Source: JAOAGA01 sp964540515 (GTDB lineage Bacteria; CALINM01). Taken from it: a DNA stretch of 64,000 nt. Positions 25,774 through 34,016 of the stretch are shown piece by piece. Position numbers and translations under genes: made by a program. Under the pieces are notes generated by a model. That model did no database searches. It saw only the letters and a list, made by a program, of their open reading frames with translations, and was not told the origin of the DNA. Location of the stretch: the NCBI GenBank assembly GCA_964540515.1, contig CAZIMS010000011.1:7038-71037 (forward strand). The letters run 5' to 3'. Positions within the stretch are counted from its first letter, which is position 1, and each line of letters starts with the position of its first letter.

Positions 25774-28029
25774 ATGAACCTTACGCTAATAAATAAACTC
25801 CCTGTCTTTTTTAAAAGGCATACACTCCCTGTATTGATTTTATGGACAATTCTTATTGTCTTTCTGGCCTTATACAGCTACTATCATACATACAACCAGA
25901 TGGTAGAAAAGGTTCGAATCCAAGCACGGACAATATGGGAACTTAATCTAAGCTACAGAAAATGGGGTACATATATGGGAGGGGTTTATGTACGGAAGGA
26001 TAAAATGCCTCCAAACCCATATCTGAATATTCCAGACCGGGATAAAACTACTACTGATGGCATTGAACTTACAATGGCAAATCCAGCGTATATGACAAGA
26101 CAGGTATTTGATATCATAAAGACAGAATCAGAAATGCCAGTAAAAAATAGGATAGTAAGCGACAACTACCTCAATCCTATCAATAAACCTGATGAGTGGG
26201 AGATGAAATGGCTTGAGGCATTTAAAAAGGGAATAGAGGAAGTAAGCGAGATTACTGACATAAAGGGCATACCATATATGAGATTATTCAAGCCAATGAT
26301 AACCTTAGAGGGTTGCCTTAAATGTCATGGACATCAGGGATATAAGATTGGAGATATACGGGGTGGTATAAGCGTTTCCGTACCAATGAAGCCATATTAT
26401 GAAAGCTTGGCAAGGGAAAGAAAAAATAACATCATTTCCCATATCCTTTTATGGATTGGTGGGGTATTGGTAACATTATTCTTCAGCAGGCATATACAGA
26501 AGGAGCAGCAAAAGACCGAAGACAGCGAAAGAAAATTGAGAAACCTCTTTAAATCAGCTGCTGACTGGGAGTACTGGATATCTGAGGATAAAAAGATAAT
26601 ACTTATGTCACCTTCAAGTGAAGACCTTACAGGATATAAACCTGAGGAGTTCTACCAAAATCAGCAATTAATAACAGATATAGTTCATAAAGACGATAGG
26701 CCAAACTATGAAAATCATTTAAAAGATGAGTTTTCGTCAGCCAGTCGTCAATCTATAGAGTTTAGGATTGTTACAAAAAATGGCGAGGTCAAATGGCTTT
26801 CCCATGTATGCGGTCCTTTATATCTCGGAGCAGTGTTTTCGGGAAGGAGGGTTGTAAACAGAGATATAACACAACTCAAAAATCTAGAAGAACAACTCCG
26901 TCAGTCTCAAAAGATGGAGGCAATCGGTACGCTTACAGGAGGCATTGCTCATGACTTCAACAATATCCTTACAGCCATATTAGGTTATGGCAGCCTTATG
27001 AAATTAAAGATGAAAGATGATGACCCACTTAAGACATACTTAGATCAGATAATATCTTCCACCGAGAGGGCTGCAAGCCTGACTCAAGGACTTCTCGCCT
27101 TTAGCAGAAAACAGATAATTAATCCAGTTCCTGTAAATCTAAATGAGATAGTGAAAAGGGTGGAAAAGCTCTTAAGAAGAATCATTGGCGAGGATATAGA
27201 GCTAAAAACCATTCTTTCAGATGAAGACTTGAATATAATTGCTGATTCTGTTCAGATAGAACAGGTACTGATAAACATAGCAACGAATGCAAGAGATGCC
27301 ATGCCAGATGGTGGTGTTTTTACCATAGAGACAAAGCTTGTGAAGATAGATGAAGAATATGTTAAAAGACATGCCTTCACAACCCCGGGGATGTATGCAC
27401 TTCTAGCTTTGACTGATACAGGCGTTGGTATGGACGAAAAAACAAAGGAGAGGATATTTGAGCCTTTCTTTACAACCAAAGAGGTTGGAAAAGGAACTGG
27501 ACTTGGTCTTTCAATAGTTCATGGAATAATAAAACAACATAATGGAAATATTAATGTTTATAGCGAACTTGGCAGAGGGACAACATTCAAGATATATCTC
27601 CCTTTGGTTAAATCGGAGTTCAACCTAAAGCATGTAGAGGACCTACCACCTCTTAGGGGCGGTACAGAGACAGTGCTTGTAGCAGAGGACGAATCTGATG
27701 TCAGGAGACTTATAAGAGAAGTAATGGAGGAGCATGGATACAGAGTTATAGAAGCAGTAGATGGAGAGGATGCATTGGTAAAGTTTGCAGAAAACAAAGA
27801 TGCTATCAATCTCCTTCTAATCGATGTAGTAATGCCAAAAAAAAATGGTAAAGAAGTATATGAGGCAATAAAGGCTTTAAAGCCGAATATCAAAGCTCTG
27901 TTTATGAGCGGCTATACTGCTGATATTATCCATAAAAAAGGAACGCTCAATATTAGTTTAGATTTTATTCAGAAGCCCCTTTCACCTGAGGAGCTTCTAA
28001 GAAAGGTGAGGAAAGTGCTGGACAGATGA
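25774..28029 (+). CDS. Hybrid histidine kinase with c-type-heme (DUF3365-like) sensor
   Basis: 751-residue membrane sensor. A transmembrane helix (18-37), then a periplasmic domain like DUF3365/Tll0287 with a covalent heme motif C181-L-K-C184-H185 followed by GDIRGGISVSVPM, then a second helix (220-238). Cytoplasmic part: PAS domain about 255-375, HisKA with phospho-His H393 (GGIAHDFNNIL), HATPase with NIATNARDAMPDGG and DTGVGMDEKTKERIFEPFFTTKEVGKGTGLGLS, and a receiver at 630-751 with D684 (LLLIDVVMP). It should sense redox state or a gaseous ligand at the heme. No DNA-binding response regulator is adjacent. It stands alone at the edge of an accessory region. Confidence 0.92.
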   Translation: MNLTLINKLPVFFKRHTLPVLILWTILIVFLALYSYYHTYNQMVEKVRIQARTIWELNLSYRKWGTYMGGVYVRKDKMPPNPYLNIPDRDKTTTDGIELTMANPAYMTRQVFDIIKTESEMPVKNRIVSDNYLNPINKPDEWEMKWLEAFKKGIEEVSEITDIKGIPYMRLFKPMITLEGCLKCHGHQGYKIGDIRGGISVSVPMKPYYESLARERKNNIISHILLWIGGVLVTLFFSRHIQKEQQKTEDSERKLRNLFKSAADWEYWISEDKKIILMSPSSEDLTGYKPEEFYQNQQLITDIVHKDDRPNYENHLKDEFSSASRQSIEFRIVTKNGEVKWLSHVCGPLYLGAVFSGRRVVNRDITQLKNLEEQLRQSQKMEAIGTLTGGIAHDFNNILTAILGYGSLMKLKMKDDDPLKTYLDQIISSTERAASLTQGLLAFSRKQIINPVPVNLNEIVKRVEKLLRRIIGEDIELKTILSDEDLNIIADSVQIEQVLINIATNARDAMPDGGVFTIETKLVKIDEEYVKRHAFTTPGMYALLALTDTGVGMDEKTKERIFEPFFTTKEVGKGTGLGLSIVHGIIKQHNGNINVYSELGRGTTFKIYLPLVKSEFNLKHVEDLPPLRGGTETVLVAEDESDVRRLIREVMEEHGYRVIEAVDGEDALVKFAENKDAINLLLIDVVMPKKNGKEVYEAIKALKPNIKALFMSGYTADIIHKKGTLNISLDFIQKPLSPEELLRKVRKVLDR

Positions 28030-28219
28030 ATCAAAACAATCAGTTTAATTTTTTTATTTCAACCCTTATGAGGTCTTGGATGTCAATAGTGCACAAGAAT
28101 TTGAGACCAGTTGCTTATGAAAATAAATGTTATGAAAAAACACGGTAGTATGACCCAATTCTTATGCACTTTTCCTATAACTACATCACCTCTTTTTTAA
28201 ATCTTAAAACAACATAAAA
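28030..28219. other. Convergent non-coding gap with an inverted repeat
   Basis: 190 bases between the kinase and the broken zinc-ribbon gene, which run towards each other. No ordinary terminator hairpin is seen; it carries the imperfect inverted repeat at 28088-28170. Confidence 0.4.
28088..28170. repeat. Inverted repeat, 14 bases with one mismatch, MITE-like
   Basis: AGTGCACAAGAATT at 28088-28101 is mirrored by AATTCTTATGCACT at 28157-28170, whose reverse complement differs at one base, with 55 bases between. The 83-base unit could be a small non-autonomous element, an old insertion-sequence scar, or a weak convergent terminator. No coding content. Confidence 0.4.
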
Positions 28220-29128
28220 TTATCCAATTGGGCTACCACACTCTGGACAGAATTTAGCACTTTTTGGAATCGCTACACCGCAGTTCTTACACTTTGGTTC
28301 TTCTATCTTAGCCCCACATTCAGGACAAAATTTTGCATTACCTACCGAAGCGCCACAAGATGGACATAATCTTGCTGATGATGTTGGCTGAGCAACTTGT
28401 GGAGTTAAACCTAAACTCATTCCAGTAATCTTTTGAGAAATCGCCATTGCTTTTACTTGTAACTCTCATTGCCGTTTTTGATATTCTTCTTCACTTATCT
28501 TCTTTTCAGCATACAATTTTTCTAACTCATCCATCGCTTCCTGCAAGGCTTCTGCTTCTTTGACAAATGGTGAATAAGCGGTTTCTATAACCGAGGTAAG
28601 AGCATCGGTTGAACTTTCTCTTCTGCGTGTCTCTTCAGGAAATTTTAATTCCACACTAAAATTCAATAGCGCAATTATTTCATCTGCCAATTTTATGTTT
28701 AATACATCACTGCCGCCTTTTAATTCCACGAGGAACCGATCCTTTGGAAAAAGTATCCGCACTTTTCTTTTTTGAAATGTAGGATCAGATGTATCTGTTT
28801 CGGATATGAGAAAATATTGCCTCTCACCTTCTTTAATCACCTTCCTTTCTTTTTTCATAAAAGGCATCTGGGCATACATTTGCGCCTCATAAGGATCTTC
28901 CTGCATCTTATCGTCTATATAGTCCAATACTCGCCTAACAGATTCTCTGTCTTCAATAATCAACTCAATAAGTGGCTTTACCCGACCGCTGGGCAGTAAA
29001 TCGTTTTCTTTTCCCAGTTCAACTCTTACTTCGTCTTCTATTTCTTCATCAATTATACCAACCCAGCCTTCCATCCAATTAGACGGAAGGATTTTAATTA
29101 ATTCGTTCTTAGGATATCTTTCAGACAT
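28220..29128 (-). pseudogene. SHOCT/zinc-ribbon protein split by an in-frame TGA
   Basis: One continuous frame interrupted only by TGA at 28466-28468. The first part (start 29128, ribosome-binding site AGGAGG) encodes 220 residues: MSERYPKNELIKILP, a middle alpha/beta region and a C-terminal helix LEKLYAEKKISEEEYQKRQ typical of SHOCT modules. After the TGA the same frame continues ELQVKAMAISQ and, from an internal ATG at 28447, two double zinc ribbons (C-P-S-C-G...C-P-E-C-G and C-K-N-C-G...C-P-E-C-G). Helix plus zinc ribbons in one chain is a common layout. TGA serves as stop elsewhere here, so a CGA-to-TGA nonsense change or sequence error is likeliest. The two halves might still be made separately. 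Function unknown. Confidence 0.65.
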
Positions 29129-29154
29129 TTTTAATCCCTCCTATTGAAAAAATT

Positions 29155-30178
29155 TTACTCCCACCATTTCAAAATCTGCTCAGGATTGATATTTTCTGGC
29201 TCAGATGGTAATTTGCCGAGTTTAACAATTGACTTCTGATTTTTTTTGACAATTGCAGTTTTCTTATTTTCTAAGTCTGAAATCTCTACTTCACCGTCAA
29301 AGCAACTAAGGTAGTTGTGCCATCGTCTACGACATCAATCTGGTATTCAGTGCCTCTAACTCCTACTATCGCAGTTGGTGTATTAACATCAAATTTTGTT
29401 TGCGGTTTAAGTTTATCAATAAGTGCATGAATTTTTCCTTTTACTATTTCCAACAGATTTTCTGACTTAAGCACTGCCTGTGTATTTTCGGCAATGTTCA
29501 CTTTACCGACATCCGGCAAGGTTACTTCTATTCGCGTGCGCTTATCGGTCTTTATTGGCTTGTTGGGTTTTATGTCTTTTGGGAAGGATTTTTTTAGATT
29601 ATCAATCTTATATATTTCGCCTTTATAAAATCTTACATCCTGTACACCTCCACCACATATTGTACAAGGGATCTTATCGTTATATTCAATTTTGATAATG
29701 TTTTCTTTCGTGTCAATTATAGTATTGCAAAATTTATGGTCATGTACTGCCATAAAAAAATCGCCATTATAAATTCATCTGTAAGGGGTGTAACAGGAAT
29801 TAATTTTTCTTCGCTAAAAGCAAAACTAAAATAAGATACTAATGGAGTTATGTAAAAATTCTTACCACTTTCAGCGATGGGAACGTTTGGTGCCATATTG
29901 CCTAAAAACATTAACATACCTATTCCTTTCACTCCGTATGGTTTCAACAGAACATCAGAGCCAATCCCACCAGTGCCGTGCCATTCAATTGAAAACGGCA
30001 CTTTTCTCGGTGGAGTGTAAGGCCGACTATTACGACAACTGCCATGGTCATAAATATAACCATCAATATTGCCTGCCCACTTCCCTTCAAAAAATTCAAC
30101 TGGGATTTTTTGTTTTTCTTGTAGGAAGGCATTTCCTACAAATGTGAGCAGAAGGAGTAATGTTACAAATATTTTCAT
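29155..30178 (-). pseudogene. Secreted FecR-domain protein broken by two single-base shifts
   Basis: Three frames together read as one protein. From the ATG at 30178: signal peptide MKIFVTLLLLLTFVGNAFLQ and about 140 residues to an A7 run (T7 on the coding strand) at 29754-29760. One extra T there joins the second frame, which gives MAVHDHKFCN, IPCTICGGGV and a FecR-like core KFDVNTPTAIVGVRGTEYQI. That frame closes at LVALTVK (TAG 29286-29288). One extra T near 29299-29301 joins the third frame, DGEVEISDLENKKTAIV to LKWWE, stop 29155-29157. With both corrections the length is 342 codons exactly. FecR domains outside sigma regulation bind envelope components. Decay or T-run sequencing errors are both possible. 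Confidence 0.65.
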
Positions 30179-30196
30179 CTCATTTAAACTCCTTGT

Positions 30197-30227
30197 GGGG
30201 CTGTCCCGTGAGAATCGGGACAGCCCC
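30197..30227. repeat. Perfect 12-bp GC-rich hairpin before the FecR-like gene
   Basis: GGGGCTGTCCCG at 30197-30208 and CGGGACAGCCCC at 30216-30227 form a perfect stem with a seven-base loop. It is unusually GC-rich for this DNA. On the plus strand it is followed by AGAGTTTTAG; on the minus strand by ACAAGGAG, the ribosome-binding site of the FecR-like gene, 20 bases before its ATG. It may be a repeat element, an attenuator or a terminator of the upstream minus-strand genes. Confidence 0.7.
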
Positions 30228-30238
30228 AGAGTTTTAGA

Positions 30239-30343
30239 TTACTTTCCTGCTTTGAGTTTGGCTAACCGTTTTTCGTATTTTTTTTGATGTTCTCCCATTC
30301 CTTGCCTGCTTTCTTTGAATAAGTAATCGTTTGATTCTGTCAA
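30239..30343 (-). CDS. Possible 34-residue protein after the lipoprotein gene
   Basis: TTG start at 30343 eight bases after AAGGAG, stop TAA at 30239-30241. The product is short, charged and helical, starting MTESNDYLFKES and ending KYEKRLAKLKAGK. It follows the lipoprotein stop by 12 bases. An ATG in another frame at 30346 gives an implausibly basic 37-residue product, so this frame is preferred. It may instead be the remnant end of a larger gene. Not recognised. Confidence 0.3.
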   Translation of the reverse strand: MTESNDYLFKESRQGMGEHQKKYEKRLAKLKAGK

Positions 30344-30355
30344 CCATTCTACTCC

Positions 30356-30781
30356 TTATTTATGCGTAATTTGCAACTCCGCCTCCAGTTTTTTACCATC
30401 TTTTGTGGTTGTAGTTGCGGTCACAAAAGCCACAGCAGAGATTGGGCTTACAACCTTTACAGTTACTACATGACCTGTGGTCGGATTTACCTCTAACTCG
30501 CTATCAGCTTTCCAATTAACTACAACATCTGCTGGTAGTTCAAACCATTTTCCATTATCACTGCCGCGAGCATATAATACCACACTTTCACCAACAGCGA
30601 GTTTGGCGACGCTAATAGGCACCCCGCTCATTTGTTTTGCGTCTCTGGTCACATTAAGTCCTGTTAGGGTTCGTGGACCTACTTCTTTTGCGACTTGTTT
30701 AACTGTGCCCAATTGTGCACAACCAATCATAAGCGCGGTAATTAAAATTACCGCAATCGTTAAGGTAACTTTGCTTTTCAT
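30356..30781 (-). CDS. Small lipoprotein, Ig-like fold suspected
   Basis: 141 residues with lipoprotein signal MKSKVTLTIAVILITALMIGC (lipobox M-I-G-C at residue 21). The mature part reads GLNVTRDAKQMSG, LAVGESVVLYARGSDNGKW, VNWKADSELEVNPTTGHVVTV and VAFVTATTTTKDGK, the spacing of strands and the V-x-W...L-E-V-N...G-x-V-T pattern of bacterial Ig-like (BIG2-type) domains. It should be anchored to the inner or outer membrane facing the periplasm. It has a ribosome-binding site AAGGAG. It belongs to the accessory block with the FecR-like pseudogene. No specific function is evident. Confidence 0.65.
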   Translation of the reverse strand: MKSKVTLTIAVILITALMIGCAQLGTVKQVAKEVGPRTLTGLNVTRDAKQMSGVPISVAKLAVGESVVLYARGSDNGKWFELPADVVVNWKADSELEVNPTTGHVVTVKVVSPISAVAFVTATTTTKDGKKLEAELQITHK

Positions 30782-30925
30782 AGTTTTTTCTCCTTTTATA
30801 GTTTTGTTTTTCCTTTCACTTCTTTTACATCCTGGAAAGGATTAGGGATGAGCAACTGAGTAAATTTTTATACTCGCTTCGTTCCGTAGTTGCTAGCCTG
30901 AATGATTTGAGTTTTTTGTTTTTCT

Positions 30926-31327
30926 TCACATCACCTCCTTAATTGGTCTACTTTTTCTAGTAGCCAATGAGTTTATCCGTTGAAATAAATCTTTTGATGG
31001 TGATTGAATTTTATATAAGAGGTTATTTATTGTGTTTGATTGTGTTTCTATAAATGAATGAAATTGTTTGTTCCCCATTGAAAAAAGATGTTTTTTTGAA
31101 AAACCTATAGCTATCCCAAGTCTGTACTTGTATTCATAAGTTTTAAAAAAATTCTTATAAGCAATGAAAAAATAAGGGTTTCTTGAAATATTATTAATTA
31201 AGGGGTTTTTATAAAGACTTGATTTGCATTTACCAGCAAGCTTTTTATTACCTCTGTCGCAAGAATAAAGTAATTCTATTATTCCTTCCAATTTTTTGAG
31301 CATTTTATTAATTAGCATTTCTTCCAT
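30926..31327 (-). CDS. Hypothetical 133-residue protein
   Basis: Not recognised. Lys- and Asn-rich, no signal peptide, no membrane helix. It begins MEEMLINKMLKKLEGIIELLY and contains two Cys near 23 and 34, then aromatic-rich stretches (NPYFFIAYKNFFKTYEYKYR). The ribosome-binding site is poor. The frame is open for 134 codons in AT-rich DNA where chance frames are normally shorter on this strand, so it is probably real, but it may be a remnant like its neighbours. A 768-base gap follows upstream. Confidence 0.45.
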   Translation of the reverse strand: MEEMLINKMLKKLEGIIELLYSCDRGNKKLAGKCKSSLYKNPLINNISRNPYFFIAYKNFFKTYEYKYRLGIAIGFSKKHLFSMGNKQFHSFIETQSNTINNLLYKIQSPSKDLFQRINSLATRKSRPIKEVM

Positions 31328-32095
31328 AATTAATTCATCTCAAAACTTGGTATAATTATTAAAAATTTTTAAATTTTACAACATAAATAAAAACCTATAG
31401 CTCAAATTTTGAATCAAGACTGAAATAATCTCAGTAATTAGGTTCGAAAGCTTCTACAATATCCCTTAGAACAAATAAAAGTTTCAGCTAACTTAGGGAA
31501 TTAGTAAAAAATCTCTTCCCAACATCAATCGTCCCATCGCCTTAAAATATTTTTGCTCCACTTTCGTCCGGTAATAAATAACTACAGGGATACTACTTAA
31601 TGATTTTTTTCTCTTTTCTGTCTCAGTTTATACAAAGAGTAATGTAGAAGGATGTATGTGAGTTTGAGATCTATGTTTAGATAATATTGGATTTTCTAAA
31701 TATACAACTATAAAATTTGATCCTTTATAAAGATTAACCATAATAGTATATAAACTATTTTTTGTTATTTTGTCAAATTTTATTTTAATAGTCCCTAAAT
31801 ATGCTATTTAAGGTTTTTATTAGATAAATAGTGCTAAATAACAGAGGGTAAGAATGGAAAGAGATAGAGAAAGAAATCAATAATGCATTGATAATTAGGG
31901 TTAAGCTCTATCTAATGTATTGAGCAAAATAGTTAATTAGACCCATATTTTAGTAGCTTATTAGATATGAATTTTAGTTTATAAAGATTCAGATCCTCTA
32001 TTTTTTGTAAAACTGATGAGACCTTTTGTTTAGCGGTAAAACTTTTATTAAATAGTAAGATTTGTTATGACAGATTATAGGATATATTTGAACTT
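31328..32095. other. 768-base stretch without an intact gene
   Basis: AT-rich, no RNA gene or repeat array seen. On the minus strand 31493-31627 is an uninterrupted frame without a start codon ending in a TAA; it reads SSIPVVIYYRTKVEQKYF and then GRLMLGRDFLLIP, which looks like the C-terminus of a lost protein. On the plus strand 31852-31923 reads EWKEIEKEINNALIIRVKLY before a stop, another possible remnant. Both are too short to assign. The gap probably marks eroded genes within the accessory region. Confidence 0.4.
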
Positions 32096-33190
32096 TTATT
32101 TAAATACATTTATATTGTACTCAATATTTTTTATCTCAATTTTACCATATGTGAAGTCGCCAACAGGGTAATGCCAAATCGCTTCTCCATAGGTCGGCAG
32201 GTTGTAGCCGTTTATTTTTTTGTAGTTTGAAAGTGGCGTCGAAAAACGATATTTTTTCATATCACCAACAGCCCATCTATCTTCAGATACAAAATTTACT
32301 AACTGCCCTTCCTTGTTAAAGTAAAGAGTGGCACTTATGGAAATACCACGGTTGGTAAAAGTAGCCTTCACTGTTAAATCATCTATCTTTTCCCATGTAA
32401 TTCTTTTATCAATTAATGTAGCTGGCGCAAGTAAACACATATCATTGAGTAGGGTTACCGTATCTGAGATGTCCATCACAGTCCCACTATGTTTGACTAC
32501 TGATAAAAGCCCAAAGAGACGGATATCCATCATGGCATTACCATCGATGTATCGGTGATATCCTGGCACGGTGATTCCAAAAATACGGGCTTTCATAAAA
32601 AATAATCGGGCAGGTTCGTCATAAAAGTTGTACTGCTCTGAAATAAATGGAAAAAAGTCCTTGTCTTTGTCTCGCATTTGGCCAGTCAATAGAGCACGCA
32701 TAGTGATAACTTTAGGTTTGCCAATGACACCAACGTAATTCAAATAACGTTGAACTGGCTGTGGCAAAGACCTAATATCCGCTTCGGTTAATATTTCCAT
32801 TGGCAAGGATTTTACCCTATTTAGACCATTTTGGACATCCTCTTTGTAGCCACGCTCAAAAAGAAGGTTACCAAGATTTAAAAGAGCTATTACCAAAATA
32901 ATAACATTTGGGATTGTGCCGAATTTACCATCCTGCCAAAAGATGACAACGAGAGTTTGTGATAGAATTACTGAAACAATGGCAATGGCCCACCACCAAG
33001 GGCTTTTGAATGCATAAGTAATAGCTGTGATAACAAACATTAAAGAGCTTGTCAACCACAGAATGCCAAAAGGTCGGGCAATTTTCTGTGTAAGTCCAGC
33101 GATGTTAGCCATTTCAAATGCTTTATAGAAGCCCAAAAGGTGAATCAAGCCGTGAATAACTACAATCCCTATGAATATCAGTCTTGCCAT
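32096..33190 (-). CDS. DUF6544-family membrane protein
   Basis: 364 residues. The first 110 contain four predicted membrane helices (LIFIGIVVIHGLIHLLGFY, FGILWLTSSLMFVITAI, WWWAIAIVSVILSQTLVV and IPNVIILVIALLNLGNL). The soluble part has features of the DUF6544/DUF6920 family: LPQPVQRYLNYVGVIGKP near 140, a long beta-sheet run and WAVGDMKKYRFSTPLSNYKKINGYNLPTYGEA near the C-terminus. The family is widespread and uncharacterised; a lipid- or hydrophobic-ligand-binding fold is only a guess. It stands alone between long gaps. Confidence 0.75.
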   Translation of the reverse strand: MARLIFIGIVVIHGLIHLLGFYKAFEMANIAGLTQKIARPFGILWLTSSLMFVITAITYAFKSPWWWAIAIVSVILSQTLVVIFWQDGKFGTIPNVIILVIALLNLGNLLFERGYKEDVQNGLNRVKSLPMEILTEADIRSLPQPVQRYLNYVGVIGKPKVITMRALLTGQMRDKDKDFFPFISEQYNFYDEPARLFFMKARIFGITVPGYHRYIDGNAMMDIRLFGLLSVVKHSGTVMDISDTVTLLNDMCLLAPATLIDKRITWEKIDDLTVKATFTNRGISISATLYFNKEGQLVNFVSEDRWAVGDMKKYRFSTPLSNYKKINGYNLPTYGEAIWHYPVGDFTYGKIEIKNIEYNINVFK

Positions 33191-33416
33191 TTTCTCTCAT
33201 TAGTTAGAGTATTTACTTTAATCTAACAAACATTTCTTTTTAAGCTTACTAAACTTTTAAAACATAACAACACTATTGTCAACCGAGATATTATAGACCT
33301 TGCTAAGGGAAGATAAAGAAGATTTATAGAGAGAACTAAAATTAAAAGAAAAGCGACAATGAGAGGATAAGCAGAGATAACTTCTCTTAAGACATAAGAT
33401 AAAGAACATAAAAAAG
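33191..33416. other. Non-coding gap, nothing recognised
   Basis: 226 AT-rich bases between the DUF6544 gene and the isochorismatase-like gene, both on the minus strand. It must hold the promoter of the DUF6544 gene, but no clear -35/-10 pair, terminator hairpin or repeat was found. Confidence 0.4.
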
Positions 33417-33983
33417 TTATTTTAGATAGGGCAACATAAACTTAAAATCTTCCGTACCTGCTCTCTCAAGAAGCTTAAAGATTAAAATCTCAGTCGTTAA
33501 AATATTAGCCCCCATATTTTCCATCGCCCTTAATCCATAATTCCAGTCAACCTTAAATCTACTTCCTACTGCATCGGCAGGTAGGTAAACCTTTTTTCCC
33601 CTTAAGATTAAATCATAGCAGGTCTGTAAAACACAGATATGGGCTTCTATGCCAATAAGTACAATATCTCTCTTGTTCAAGTTAGTTAATTTTTCTTCAA
33701 AACCATCGGCACAGACTCCTGAAAAACAGTTTTTAATTATAGGCAGATAACTATCTCCTAAGGCCTCTTTTATCTCTGCGTTTGTTGGACCTATTCCCTT
33801 TGGGTATTGCTCTAAAACAATGATGGGATAGTTTTTATGTTTGAAGTATCTAATGATAGTTGATGATTTTTGTATAACTTTATCTCTAATCTCTTCTTTG
33901 AATGCCTTTAATAAGTTATCCTGAATATCTACGACTATCAGTGCAAGCTCTTCTTTTTGGGGAAAAAAATTTCTTAATTCCAT
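33417..33983 (-). CDS. Isochorismatase-family cysteine hydrolase
   Basis: 188 residues. The family triad is visible: Asp in LIVVDIQDNLL (near 19), the following Lys region, and the nucleophilic Cys in GIEAHICVLQTCYDLI near 118, where H-x-C-V-x-x-T is the signature. GKKVYLPADAVGSR near 130 is also conserved. Such enzymes cleave small amides or ethers (nicotinamide, ureidoacrylate, isochorismate); the substrate cannot be told from the sequence. It is followed upstream by a Crp/Fnr regulator 33 bases away, which may control it. Confidence 0.85.
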   Translation of the reverse strand: MELRNFFPQKEELALIVVDIQDNLLKAFKEEIRDKVIQKSSTIIRYFKHKNYPIIVLEQYPKGIGPTNAEIKEALGDSYLPIIKNCFSGVCADGFEEKLTNLNKRDIVLIGIEAHICVLQTCYDLILRGKKVYLPADAVGSRFKVDWNYGLRAMENMGANILTTEILIFKLLERAGTEDFKFMLPYLK

Positions 33984-34016
33984 AGACCCCTCCTAAAAAT
34001 TTTTTTGCTAAAATTT

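Noticed and set aside
28466..28468. Selenocysteine or Trp recoding at the TGA
   Set aside because: TGA is used as a normal stop in argD and other genes here, and the context lacks Cys/Sec motifs or a visible SECIS-like stem.
29944..30132. 62-codon minus-strand frame within the FecR-like N-terminal region
   Set aside because: Alternate frame of a signal-peptide-bearing frame with a better ribosome-binding site.
30197..30227. Hairpin as a standard rho-independent terminator
   Set aside because: Stem is perfect but no T run follows on either strand, and it abuts a ribosome-binding site; recorded as a repeat instead.
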